A stretch of 64,000 bases of DNA. Origin: Serratia liquefaciens ATCC 27592. GTDB taxonomy: Bacteria; Pseudomonadota; Gammaproteobacteria; Enterobacterales; Enterobacteriaceae. Made by a program: the position numbers and the translations under genes. The notes under the pieces were generated by a model. That model saw nothing but the letters and a program-made list of their open reading frames with translations. It made no database searches and was not told the origin of the DNA. The stretch is from NCBI RefSeq assembly GCF_000422085.1, contig NC_021741.1, forward strand, positions 5,022,001 through 5,086,000, given 5' to 3'. Each line of letters opens with the position of its first letter. Position 1 is the stretch's first letter. This document shows positions 55,350 to 64,000 of the stretch, in pieces.

Positions 55350-55423
55350 CCATCGAACTGATGATTTTGCCAACAGGGCGGATAAAGGGATATACTGGTT
55401 ATTCCAGCGGCAAACAGACGTAA

Positions 55424-55915
<492 letters not shown>

Positions 55916-55927
55916 TCTTCCGACATG

Positions 55928-55953
55928 AAAAAGGGCGCCTCAGGCGCCCTTTT
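55928..55953. terminator. Bidirectional terminator rraA/zapB
   Basis: AAAAGGGCGCC, TCA, GGCGCCCTTTT between the convergent rraA and zapB genes, with an A run and T run suitable for both strands. Confidence 0.92.
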
Positions 55954-55971
55954 CGATCGTGCAATACGGAA

Positions 55972-56211
55972 TCAGACTTCTTCCATTTTGCCCAACAGCG
56001 CGCGCAGGCGGTCTTGCCATACGTGCTGCTCTTCTTTCAGTTGCTGGTTCTCGCGTACCAGCGATTCCTGGTTGCCGGAGGCAGCCTGAACTTCCTGAGA
56101 CAGAGTATTGTTTTTTTCTTTCAGCTCTTCAATTTCCATCTGCAGCAGGGTGATGGTATCGATCGCCTGCTGAACTTTTGATTCCAATTTCTCAAATACT
56201 TCAAATGACAT
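55972..56211 (-). CDS. zapB: Cell-division protein ZapB
   Basis: 79-residue protein that is almost entirely coiled coil (heptads from about residue 3 to 75). It binds ZapA and helps order the FtsZ ring and link it to MatP/Ter. E. coli ZapB has 81 residues and the same opening [20 protein letters not shown]. It converges with rraA. Confidence 0.95.
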   Translation of the reverse strand: MSFEVFEKLESKVQQAIDTITLLQMEIEELKEKNNTLSQEVQAASGNQESLVRENQQLKEEQHVWQDRLRALLGKMEEV

Positions 56212-56750
56212 TCTTCAGTCCCCTCATGATAGCAAGGCGTACATCTATAGGTAACGGCCGCAACTCAGGTTGCAACTGCTGCGAATATGCATCGCGCCAA
56301 GTGACACACGCTTTTATTGAAAATAACGCGCCTGTCTCGATAAAACGCTTCTTTCGATAAAAACGATTGTAAGTAGCCTGTCCCCGGCTGTCTAGCAACA
56401 TCCGGCTCATCGCGCAGTCTGTTGCAATTTTCCTGCCCCCACCATCAGCAAAAACCGAAAATGCCTCTCGGTCATAAATTGATTTGTTAACAGTCGGGGA
56501 TAAAAGCACTGGTCAGATCACAGTTTTATGGAGCAGAAAGAACACAAAACGACGCGAATTCGCTCAATTTTATGACGAAGCACACACATTTTGATTTCGC
56601 TATTTCTCGTTTATGTTCGTTAACGATAAATTTACATCACGTCCTCAATTAATAATTGGACGAGATGAAAAAAACTGTACCCCTAGGACGGATCGATACA
56701 CCTTCCGAGCCTATAAACCTATAACCGCCGTTTTGCAGGACAACAACATT
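56212..56750. other. zapB-glpF regulatory region
   Basis: 539 bp with no supported gene; it must hold the zapB promoter (minus) and the glpFKX promoter (plus). A minus-strand open frame at 56201-56509 has no recognisable motif and overlaps zapB, so it is not called. GATCACA near 56515 could be part of a CRP site, as expected for catabolite control of glpFK. Confidence 0.45.
56595..56630. promoter_or_regulatory. Candidate GlpR operators
   Basis: TTATGTTCGTTAACGATAAA (56611-56630) resembles the GlpR half-site pattern ATGTTCG..AACG.., and a second ATTTCGCTATTTCTCG lies directly before it. GlpR represses the glycerol regulon and is released by glycerol 3-phosphate. Assigned from sequence resemblance only. 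Confidence 0.55.
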
Positions 56751-57596
56751 ATGAGCCAAACCACCAGTCCGACCCTAAAAGGCCAGTGCATCGCTGAGTT
56801 CCTCGGCACCGGTCTGTTGATCTTTTTTGGCGTAGGCTGCGTTGCCGCGCTGAAACTGGCAGGCGCCAGCTTCGGCCAATGGGAAATCAGTATCATTTGG
56901 GGCCTAGGCGTCGCCATGGCCATCTATCTGACCGCTGCCATCTCCGGCGCGCACCTCAACCCGGCCGTGACCATTGCGCTGTGGTTGTTCGCCTGCTTTG
57001 ACGGACGCAAAGTACTGCCTTACATTGTCGCGCAGATCGCCGGAGCCTTCTGTGCAGCAGCCCTGGTCTACGGGTTGTACTACAACCTGTTCTTCGATTT
57101 CGAAGCGGCCAATCATATGGTACGCGGCAGCGACGAAAGCCTGGCCCTGGCCGGCATCTTCTCTACCTACCCGAATGCGCACATTTCCGTTGGCCAGGCG
57201 TTCCTGGTTGAAACGGTCATTACCGCAATCCTGATGTGCCTGATCCTGGCACTGACCGATGACGGCAACGGCATCCCGCGCGGCCCGTTGGCCCCGCTGT
57301 TGATCGGTATTCTGATTGCCGTGATCGGCGCCTCTATGGGACCATTAACTGGCTTTGCGCTGAACCCGGCGCGTGACTTCGGCCCGAAAATGTTCGCTTA
57401 TCTGGCCGGCTGGGGCAAAGTGGCCTTCACCGGTGCGCGTGATATTCCGTACTTCCTGGTGCCAATCTTTGGTCCAATCATCGGTGCCTGCCTGGGTGCC
57501 TTCGGCTACCGCATGCTCATTGGCCGCAATCTGCCGTGTGACGTTTGTGTAGACGAAGAACAACCCGCCGCCAAGGCCCAGCAGCGTAAAGCGTGA
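56751..57596 (+). CDS. glpF: Glycerol facilitator (aquaglyceroporin)
   Basis: Inner-membrane channel that lets glycerol diffuse in. The ATG at 56751 gives 281 residues, the same as E. coli GlpF; 46 upstream codons in frame lie in the promoter. Six transmembrane helices and both NPA boxes are present: GAHLNPAVTIAL (about 65-76) and GFALNPARDFGP (about 200-211), with the Arg/Asp after the second box that mark a glyceroporin. First gene of glpFKX. Confidence 0.96.
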   Translation: MSQTTSPTLKGQCIAEFLGTGLLIFFGVGCVAALKLAGASFGQWEISIIWGLGVAMAIYLTAAISGAHLNPAVTIALWLFACFDGRKVLPYIVAQIAGAFCAAALVYGLYYNLFFDFEAANHMVRGSDESLALAGIFSTYPNAHISVGQAFLVETVITAILMCLILALTDDGNGIPRGPLAPLLIGILIAVIGASMGPLTGFALNPARDFGPKMFAYLAGWGKVAFTGARDIPYFLVPIFGPIIGACLGAFGYRMLIGRNLPCDVCVDEEQPAAKAQQRKA

Positions 57597-57620
57597 TTGG
57601 CACAGTTTTAAAACGGTTAA

Positions 57621-59150
<1,530 letters not shown>

Positions 59151-59177
59151 CGCTGTTTTGCTTGGTTAACCTGATCA

Positions 59178-59208
59178 CGCGCTGCCTTCGGGCGGCGCGT
59201 TTTTTTTT
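59178..59208 (+). terminator. Terminator after glpK
   Basis: CGCGCTGCC, TTCG loop, GGCGGCGCG and nine T residues, 28 bp after glpK. It should separate most glpFK transcripts from glpX, which therefore may depend on read-through or its own promoter in 59209-59282. Confidence 0.9.
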
Positions 59209-59282
59209 GCCACGCCCCCGCCGTCGCCCGCTGTGATAAACTTTGCCGATATTTTCTTCCTTTCTCACAGACAGGTTTTGCC

Positions 59283-60293
59283 ATGAAACGTGAATTAGCC
59301 ATCGAATTTTCCCGTGTTACCGAAGCCGCCGCACTGGCGGGCTACAAATGGCTGGGACGCGGCGACAAGAATGCCGCCGACGGCGCCGCGGTCAACGCAA
59401 TGCGCATTATGCTCAACAAAGTGGATATCGATGGCCGCATCGTGATCGGCGAAGGCGAAATTGATGAAGCACCGATGCTGTATATCGGCGAGCAGGTCGG
59501 CAGCGGTCAGGGCGATGCGGTGGATATCGCGGTCGACCCGATTGAAGGTACCCGCATGACCGCCATGGGCCAACCCAATGCATTGGCGGTGCTGGCGGTC
59601 GGCGATCGCGGCACCTTCCTGCACGCGCCGGACATGTATATGGAAAAACTGGTGGTTGGCCCGGCGGCACGCGGCGCTATCGATCTTAACCTGCCGCTGG
59701 CGGAAAATCTGAATAAGGTGGCGGCCTGCCTGGGCAAACCGCTGACTCAACTGACCGTGGTCATTCTGGCCAAGCCGCGTCACGACGGCGTTATCGCCCA
59801 GATGCAACAACTCGGGGTTCGCGTATTTGCCATTCCTGACGGTGACGTAGCGGCTTCTATTCTGACCTGTATGCCGGACAGCGAAGTCGACGTGATGTAC
59901 GGCATCGGCGGCGCGCCTGAAGGGGTGATTTCTGCCGCGGTGATCCGCGCATTGGATGGCGATATGCAGGCTCGCCTGCTGCCACGCCATCAGGTGAAAG
60001 GCGACAGCGCCGAAAATCGCCGTATTGGCGAAGAAGAGTTGGCACGCTGCAAAGCGATGGGCATCGAAGCCGGCAAAGTGCTGGTATTGGATGACATGGC
60101 GCGCAACGACAACGTTATTTTCTCCGCAACCGGCATCACCAAGGGCGACCTGTTGGAAGGCATCAGCCGCCAGGGAAATATGGCCACCACGGAAACCCTG
60201 CTGATCCGCGGTAAATCACGCACTATCCGCCGCATTCGTTCGACCCATTATCTGGATCGCAAAGACCCGGCGCTGCACGAGTTCCTGCTGTAA
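59283..60293 (+). CDS. glpX: Fructose-1,6-bisphosphatase class II
   Basis: Gluconeogenic phosphatase, cytoplasmic, Mn-dependent. 336 residues as in E. coli GlpX. Metal/substrate motifs: GEGEIDEAPMLYIGE (about 57-71), DPIEGTRMTAMGQPNA (about 85-100) and GIGGAPEGVISAA (about 206-218). It belongs to the glpFKX group; glycerol enters gluconeogenesis through this step. Confidence 0.96.
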   Translation: MKRELAIEFSRVTEAAALAGYKWLGRGDKNAADGAAVNAMRIMLNKVDIDGRIVIGEGEIDEAPMLYIGEQVGSGQGDAVDIAVDPIEGTRMTAMGQPNALAVLAVGDRGTFLHAPDMYMEKLVVGPAARGAIDLNLPLAENLNKVAACLGKPLTQLTVVILAKPRHDGVIAQMQQLGVRVFAIPDGDVAASILTCMPDSEVDVMYGIGGAPEGVISAAVIRALDGDMQARLLPRHQVKGDSAENRRIGEEELARCKAMGIEAGKVLVLDDMARNDNVIFSATGITKGDLLEGISRQGNMATTETLLIRGKSRTIRRIRSTHYLDRKDPALHEFLL

Positions 60294-60300
60294 TGAAACA

Positions 60301-60318
60301 GGGCGCCGATTGGCGCCC
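60301..60318 (+). terminator. Hairpin after glpX
   Basis: GGGCGCC, GATT loop, GGCGCCC, a 7-bp perfect stem 7 bp after the glpX stop. There is no T run, so termination here may be incomplete and transcripts could continue into the multi-hairpin element. Confidence 0.55.
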
Positions 60319-60327
60319 TCAGACTGC

Positions 60328-60513
60328 TGACAAAGCCCGTTATTAGGGAGAGCGTGCCGATGGGGTCGTAGCGGCTTGCCCGCCGACCCATTTGCCGGGA
60401 GCAAATGGGAACGACTTCCAGTCGGCCCGTAGGGTGGGACACAGGGATGTGTCCCATAATGGCCCCTCGGTGCGCTAGGCCCGAGTATCTCGGGTCCACA
60501 GACCACTTTGTCA
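60328..60513. repeat. 186-bp multi-hairpin intergenic element
   Basis: Bounded by 8-bp inverted ends TGACAAAG (60328) and CTTTGTCA (60506-60513). Inside are five hairpins. H1: ATGGGGTCG/CGACCCAT plus GCGG/CCGC (60360-60391). H2: CCCATTTGC, loop CGGGA, GCAAATGGG (60387-60409). H3: CGACT, TCC, AGTCG (60412-60424). H4: TGGGACACA, loop GGGA, TGTGTCCCA (60435-60456). H5: CCCGAG, TAT, CTCGGG (60480-60494). H1 and H2 share ACCCAT, so they exclude each other. On the plus strand ACAGGGATGT in H4 equals the CsrA consensus core. It lies between the convergent glpX and emrD. The design suggests a non-autonomous repeat (MITE- or REP-like); no coding frame is credible. Confidence 0.8.
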
Positions 60514-60531
60514 TCAAACTCCCTACACGTT

Positions 60532-61716
60532 TTATGCGGTATGGCCCTGATGCTGCATTCGATTCGACAGCGGCCACCAACACAGCAATATCAGCAGCGC
60601 CATGGCAAACATCAGCAGGCCGAGGCTGAACTGCCCGGTTTGCGGCAGCATGGCAGAAAGCCAAGTGGCCAGGCCAGACCCCATATTCTGCATACCACCG
60701 ACCAATGCCCCCGCCGCGCCGGCCAGATAGGGGAACGGCTCCATCGCACCGGTGGTGGCCAACGGGAACATCATCCCCGCGCCGAAGAAGAACAGCGCAG
60801 CCGGCACAATCAGCGTCCAGATGTTCATCACCCCAAACCAGCCCGGGATCCACATCATCAGACCCGCCAACAGGCAGCTGATAACCGAATGCCACACCAG
60901 AGTATGGAATGTTTTACCGTCGCGACCGGCATACCAGGCGCCAAAGAACGCCGCCGGGATCGGCAGAATAAACAGCAGACTGACGGTCAGGCCACTCAGA
61001 CCCAGCACGCCACCCATCAACACGCCACAGCTGGCTTCAAATACGGCGATCCCCGCCAGCGCACCAATCAGCATGACCAGATAACAACTGAACGTGCCGT
61101 CAGCCAGCAGCTTGCGGAAACTTGCCAGCATACGCCGCTTTTCGGTTTGCTGCGGCCGAGTTTCCGGCAGCCAGCGGAACATGGAGAAGGCTACACCGGC
61201 GCACAATACCAACAGGAAGGCATAACAGGCGCGCCAACCAAAGAGCATCGCCAACGCACCGCCGATGATCGGTGCCAGCAGCGGACTCACCAGGATGCCC
61301 ATATTCAGCAAGCTATTGGCATACCGCAGTGAAGTGCCGGCATACAGGTCGCGCGGCATGGTACGCGCCATCACCCCCGCCACGCCGGTGCCCATCCCCT
61401 GAATGGCGCTGGCAGCAACCAGCATCGTCAGGCTGTTGGACAACAGCGCGCCCAGGGCCCCCATCAGGAAGATCATCATCCCGGCCAGGATCACCGGACG
61501 GCGGCCTATGCGGTCCGACAACGGGCCGTAAATCAACTGCGAGAACCCGTAGGTCATCAGATACGCCGCCATCACGCGCTGCACTGCGCCGGAGCGCACC
61601 GACAGATCCTTGGCGATATCAGCAATAACAGGAACATAAATGGTTTGTGCCATCTGACCGACGGCCACCAACAGGATAAGCATCACCAGCAGGTGAAAGT
61701 TTTCTATTTTTCTCAT
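60532..61716 (-). CDS. emrD: Multidrug efflux MFS transporter EmrD
   Basis: Twelve-helix MFS drug/proton antiporter of the inner membrane, Bcr/CflA subgroup. 394 residues as in E. coli EmrD. Motif A is YGPLSDRIGRRPVILAG (about 63-79); the opening LLVAVGQMAQTIYVPVIADI is typical. E. coli EmrD exports hydrophobic uncouplers and detergents. Here the gene sits next to glpX and the putative Fe-S regulator, where it does not lie in E. coli. Its transcript would end in the multi-hairpin element. Confidence 0.92.
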   Translation of the reverse strand: MRKIENFHLLVMLILLVAVGQMAQTIYVPVIADIAKDLSVRSGAVQRVMAAYLMTYGFSQLIYGPLSDRIGRRPVILAGMMIFLMGALGALLSNSLTMLVAASAIQGMGTGVAGVMARTMPRDLYAGTSLRYANSLLNMGILVSPLLAPIIGGALAMLFGWRACYAFLLVLCAGVAFSMFRWLPETRPQQTEKRRMLASFRKLLADGTFSCYLVMLIGALAGIAVFEASCGVLMGGVLGLSGLTVSLLFILPIPAAFFGAWYAGRDGKTFHTLVWHSVISCLLAGLMMWIPGWFGVMNIWTLIVPAALFFFGAGMMFPLATTGAMEPFPYLAGAAGALVGGMQNMGSGLATWLSAMLPQTGQFSLGLLMFAMALLILLCWWPLSNRMQHQGHTA

Positions 61717-62012
61717 TATCTTCGTTAACGTTTTAACTCGTCACAGCGTCCCGGTATGGCCCCACTTTCAGCCAGAACGGCGAGCAGCCCTCTATGGCGG
61801 CATAAGCTAACAAATCTGATTTTTTTAGCGAGTTTCAGACAGATATTGATCTGCGTCACAGTGGCAGCAAAGGCAACCAGCCTCGTAAATTAAACTGTAC
61901 GTCTACCGCTTAAGGGTTAAAAAGGGTAAATTTTCAGTAGTTTAGCTTTAGCATTTAATCGATAATTATTTTCATCATCTTGAAATAAAATAACACCATA
62001 GGGATTTGGATT
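61717..62012. other. Divergent region emrD / SufR-like regulator
   Basis: 296 bp without a gene, A+T rich from about 61870 to 62010. It contains a direct repeat TTTAGC-TTTAGC near 61940-61953 and should hold both divergent promoters and any operator of the regulator. No operator can be assigned by eye. Confidence 0.4.
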
Positions 62013-62636
62013 ATGAAGACACCAGAGCTGATTTTGTTGCAGTTAAAAACCCTGGGGCCACACTCTGCCAAAATGCTGGCCGAGCATCTGGATATCACCC
62101 CCATGGGCATTCGTCAGCATCTGCAATCCCTGGAAAAACGTGAGCTGGTTTGTTACGAGGAAGCGCGCACCAAAGTGGGCCGTCCGACGCGCTACTGGTC
62201 GCTGACCCATGAGGGACACAGCCGGTTCGCCGATGATCACGATACTTTGGCGACGACGTTGTTGGATTCCGCCCATCAGCTGTTTGGCACTGAAGCGGTT
62301 GAACAGTTACTCAGTGCGCGCGAAGAAAAACTTTATCAGCGCTATGCCGAAGAGCTGTCGGAAGAGACCTGTCATCAAGCCAAGCTTGCCCGGCTGGTGC
62401 GTCTGCGGCAGCAGGATGGTTATATGGCCGAACTGCTTGAGCATCCGGAGGGCACATTGCTGGTGGAAAACCACTGCCCCATCGGCGTAGCGGCCACCGC
62501 CTGCAGCAGCCTGTGCAACTCGGAGCTGCAGCTGTTTCACCGCCTGTTTGGCCATGGCTATCGTATAGAGCGCACTGCGCATGCTATTTCCGGCTCACGA
62601 CATTGCGCTTATTTGATTCGACCATTGGAGCTTTAG
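62013..62636 (+). CDS. Winged-helix regulator with SufR-like Fe-S cysteines
   Basis: 207 residues. The N-terminal winged helix (ILLQLKTLGPHSAKMLAEHL, ITPMGIRQHLQSLEKR, wing VGRPTRYWSLT) is of the DeoR/ArsR-like type found in SufR. The C-terminal half is cysteine rich: C155, C164, C168 and C198 (HCPIGVAATACSSLC, then SRHC). The spacing C155-x12-C168-x29-C198 resembles the cluster-ligand spacing of SufR proteins as I remember it, so an Fe-S or metal sensor is likely. Its stop is 3 bp from the fpr ATG, so the two form an operon. The equivalent E. coli fpr has no such partner. Targets are unknown; fpr itself is the obvious candidate. Confidence 0.8.
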   Translation: MKTPELILLQLKTLGPHSAKMLAEHLDITPMGIRQHLQSLEKRELVCYEEARTKVGRPTRYWSLTHEGHSRFADDHDTLATTLLDSAHQLFGTEAVEQLLSAREEKLYQRYAEELSEETCHQAKLARLVRLRQQDGYMAELLEHPEGTLLVENHCPIGVAATACSSLCNSELQLFHRLFGHGYRIERTAHAISGSRHCAYLIRPLEL

Positions 62637-62639
62637 AGT

Positions 62640-63386
62640 ATGGCTGATTGGGTTAATGGCAAGGTTACGCAAGTCAAACAATGGACCGACGGGCTGTTCA
62701 GCATTATCGTCGACGCCCCCATAGATCCCTTTATTGCCGGGCAGTTTGCCAAGCTGGCGCTGGAAGTTGACGGCGAACGCGTGCAGCGCGCCTATTCTTA
62801 CGTCAACGCCCCCAGCGATCCGAATCTGGAGTTTTACCTGGTTACCGTGCCGGAAGGCAAACTGAGCCCACGGCTCAATCAGCTACGGCCGGGTTCGGAC
62901 GTGATGGTAACCAAAGAGGCCGCCGGATTTTTCGTTCTGGACGAGGTGCCGGAATGCGACACCCTGTGGATGTTGGCCACCGGTACCGCCATCGGCCCTT
63001 ACCTGTCGATTCTGCAGGAAGGCAAAGGCCTGGAGCGCTTCAAAAACCTGGTGCTGGTGCATGCCGCACGCTTTGCGCGCGATCTCAGCTACCTGCCGCT
63101 GATGCAGCAGTTGCAACAGCGTTACAATGGCAAACTGCGCATTCAAACCATCGTCAGCCGTGAAGAAGTCCCCGGCTCGCTGACGGGACGCGTACCCGCG
63201 CTGATTGAGGATGGCCGGCTGGAAGCAGCGGTAGGCTTGACCCTCGACGCCGAAACTGACCACGTCATGCTGTGCGGTAACCCGCAAATGGTGCGCGATA
63301 CCCAGCAAACGCTGAAAGATCAGCGCCAGATGCGCAAGCACCTGCGCCGCAAACCGGGCCATATCACCAGCGAACACTATTGGTAA
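62640..63386 (+). CDS. fpr: Ferredoxin/flavodoxin-NADP+ reductase
   Basis: FAD enzyme that passes electrons between NADPH and flavodoxin or ferredoxin. 248 residues as in E. coli Fpr. FAD-binding RAYSYVNAPSD at about 50-60, NADP-binding GTAIGPYLSIL near 114-124 and the C-terminal HITSEHYW with its terminal tryptophan are all present. It supplies electrons for Fe-S repair and radical-SAM enzymes and belongs to the SoxRS regulon in E. coli. Here it is the second gene of an operon headed by the SufR-like regulator. Confidence 0.96.
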   Translation: MADWVNGKVTQVKQWTDGLFSIIVDAPIDPFIAGQFAKLALEVDGERVQRAYSYVNAPSDPNLEFYLVTVPEGKLSPRLNQLRPGSDVMVTKEAAGFFVLDEVPECDTLWMLATGTAIGPYLSILQEGKGLERFKNLVLVHAARFARDLSYLPLMQQLQQRYNGKLRIQTIVSREEVPGSLTGRVPALIEDGRLEAAVGLTLDAETDHVMLCGNPQMVRDTQQTLKDQRQMRKHLRRKPGHITSEHYW

Positions 63387-63402
63387 TTGATAGCCTCTGG
63401 TT

Positions 63403-63828
63403 TTAATCCGCGCCGAACTTGACGGGTTTGGCCGGCGGACCAAAACGATTATCCTCGGGCGTGCCGACAAACGCGCCCAAATCGATCATCATCATCACAA
63501 TGATCAGCGTCGGGATAAAACGCCCCACGCCCCACTGCCAAACCGGCGCCAGCATTTGCCAGTTACCCGCCGCCAGCAGCCAAGCCACAATCAGTAACAA
63601 CGCCCACCAACCGGCTTTATTGCGGTCATGCAAACGCTTCACCAGCACCGCCGCCGTTGGCCACAGCAGCCCAACGATAAAAAAGGCGATGGTTTGGATA
63701 TCCACCAGCTTATTGCTGGCGAGTGAAAAAGCCACCGCCATCAGCACTACCCACAGCACCATCCAAATCCAGAAATCACGCCGCCCAATTCGGCCCTTAA
63801 ACGAAAAACACCACTGTTGTATTGTCAT
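63403..63828 (-). CDS. yiiR: DUF805 inner-membrane protein YiiR
   Basis: 141 residues with four hydrophobic helices and the DUF805 pattern FSFKGRIGRRDFW (residues 8-20) and VKRLHDRNKAGWW. It matches E. coli YiiR, including VWQWGVGRFIPTLI and MIDLGAFVGT. The ATG at 63828 has AGGA just upstream; a start nine codons earlier lacks support. Function is unknown. It converges with fpr, the stops being 16 bp apart. The remaining 172 bp to the window end hold no gene I can support; yiiQ and tpiA would be expected beyond. Confidence 0.9.
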   Translation of the reverse strand: MTIQQWCFSFKGRIGRRDFWIWMVLWVVLMAVAFSLASNKLVDIQTIAFFIVGLLWPTAAVLVKRLHDRNKAGWWALLLIVAWLLAAGNWQMLAPVWQWGVGRFIPTLIIVMMMIDLGAFVGTPEDNRFGPPAKPVKFGAD

Positions 63829-64000
63829 TGAATCCTGCGTTGTTTGCCTGCCCATATTCTGCCGTGCAGTGTAACATAGGCGCTGCCGGGCGAAGATTTC
63901 TGCCCTGCATTACGCGGAGTAACGCACAGCTTTCTTGTCAGTGAGCGATAATGGCGCGAGATCTTTGACACCCTCCTCCCTTCTCGCTTTAATCGGAGCC

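Noticed and set aside
56201..56509. 102-codon minus-strand open frame upstream of zapB
   Set aside because: It overlaps the zapB start, has no motif and lies in the expected zapB-glpF promoter region. It cannot be fully excluded but is unsupported.
60216..60895. Minus-strand open frames running through the multi-hairpin element
   Set aside because: They translate a structured repeat and the glpX 3' end or the emrD 3' end; stems, not codons, explain the sequence.
60508..61332. 274-codon plus-strand open frame antisense to emrD
   Set aside because: Low-complexity Gln/His/Arg composition typical of a shadow of a membrane-protein gene.

Overview
The window is a stretch of enterobacterial core chromosome. 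Gene content and order (ilvGMEDA, comM, maoP, hdfR, an rRNA operon, murI, btuB, trmA, fabR, sthA, oxyR, the arg cluster, ppc, metFLBJ, priA, cytR, ftsN, hslVU, menA, rraA, zapB, glpFKX, emrD, fpr) match the E. coli 84-89 min region, and most proteins look close to their E. coli counterparts. Several traits point away from Escherichia to the Yersiniaceae, most likely Serratia or a near relative: an intact ilvG, a short-type ArgG inside the arg operon, a peroxiredoxin-glutaredoxin hybrid next to oxyR, and an ERIC element. The genus is inference; no database was searched.

Layout. 1-6753 (minus): the ilvLGMEDA isoleucine/valine operon with its leader peptide and attenuator, followed by the start of a DUF2461 gene. 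6887-8119: an accessory MFS permease. 8461-11297: comM (yifB), maoP and hdfR. 11302-15804 (minus): a four-gene sugar ABC importer of the YtfQRT-YjfF (galactofuranose) type. 16120-21570 (minus): a complete rRNA operon, 16S-tRNA-Ile-tRNA-Ala-23S-5S-tRNA-Asp-tRNA-Trp, with two promoters upstream. 22013-24674: murI and btuB, with a cobalamin riboswitch. 25076-32898: trmA, yijD, fabR, sthA and oxyR, then an accessory block of a peroxiredoxin-glutaredoxin hybrid, a dihydrolipoamide dehydrogenase-like flavoprotein and a HicAB toxin-antitoxin pair. 32932-38799: argHGBC divergent from argE across ARG boxes. 39187-41823: ppc, with an ERIC element in its leader. 41995-47348: metF, metL, metB and metJ with Met boxes. 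47426-56211: rpmE, priA, cytR, ftsN, hslVU, menA, rraA, zapB. 56751-60293: glpFKX. 60328-60513: an unusual multi-hairpin repeat-like element between glpX and emrD. 61717-63828: a SufR-like regulator fused transcriptionally to fpr, then yiiR.

Functional themes are amino-acid synthesis (Ile/Val, Arg, Met, each with its classical regulation visible: attenuator, ARG boxes, Met boxes), glycerol uptake and gluconeogenesis (glpFKX), oxidative stress (oxyR with a candidate operator facing prx-grx, sthA, fpr), and protein quality control and cell division (hslVU, ftsN, zapB). No phage, transposase or CRISPR array was seen. The most interesting non-core features are the multi-hairpin element with CsrA-like GGA loops, the OxyR-linked thiol-redox block ending in a flavoprotein with a C-terminal CxxC, the putative Fe-S regulator-fpr operon, and the rRNA operon that joins what are two separate rRNA loci in E. 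coli.
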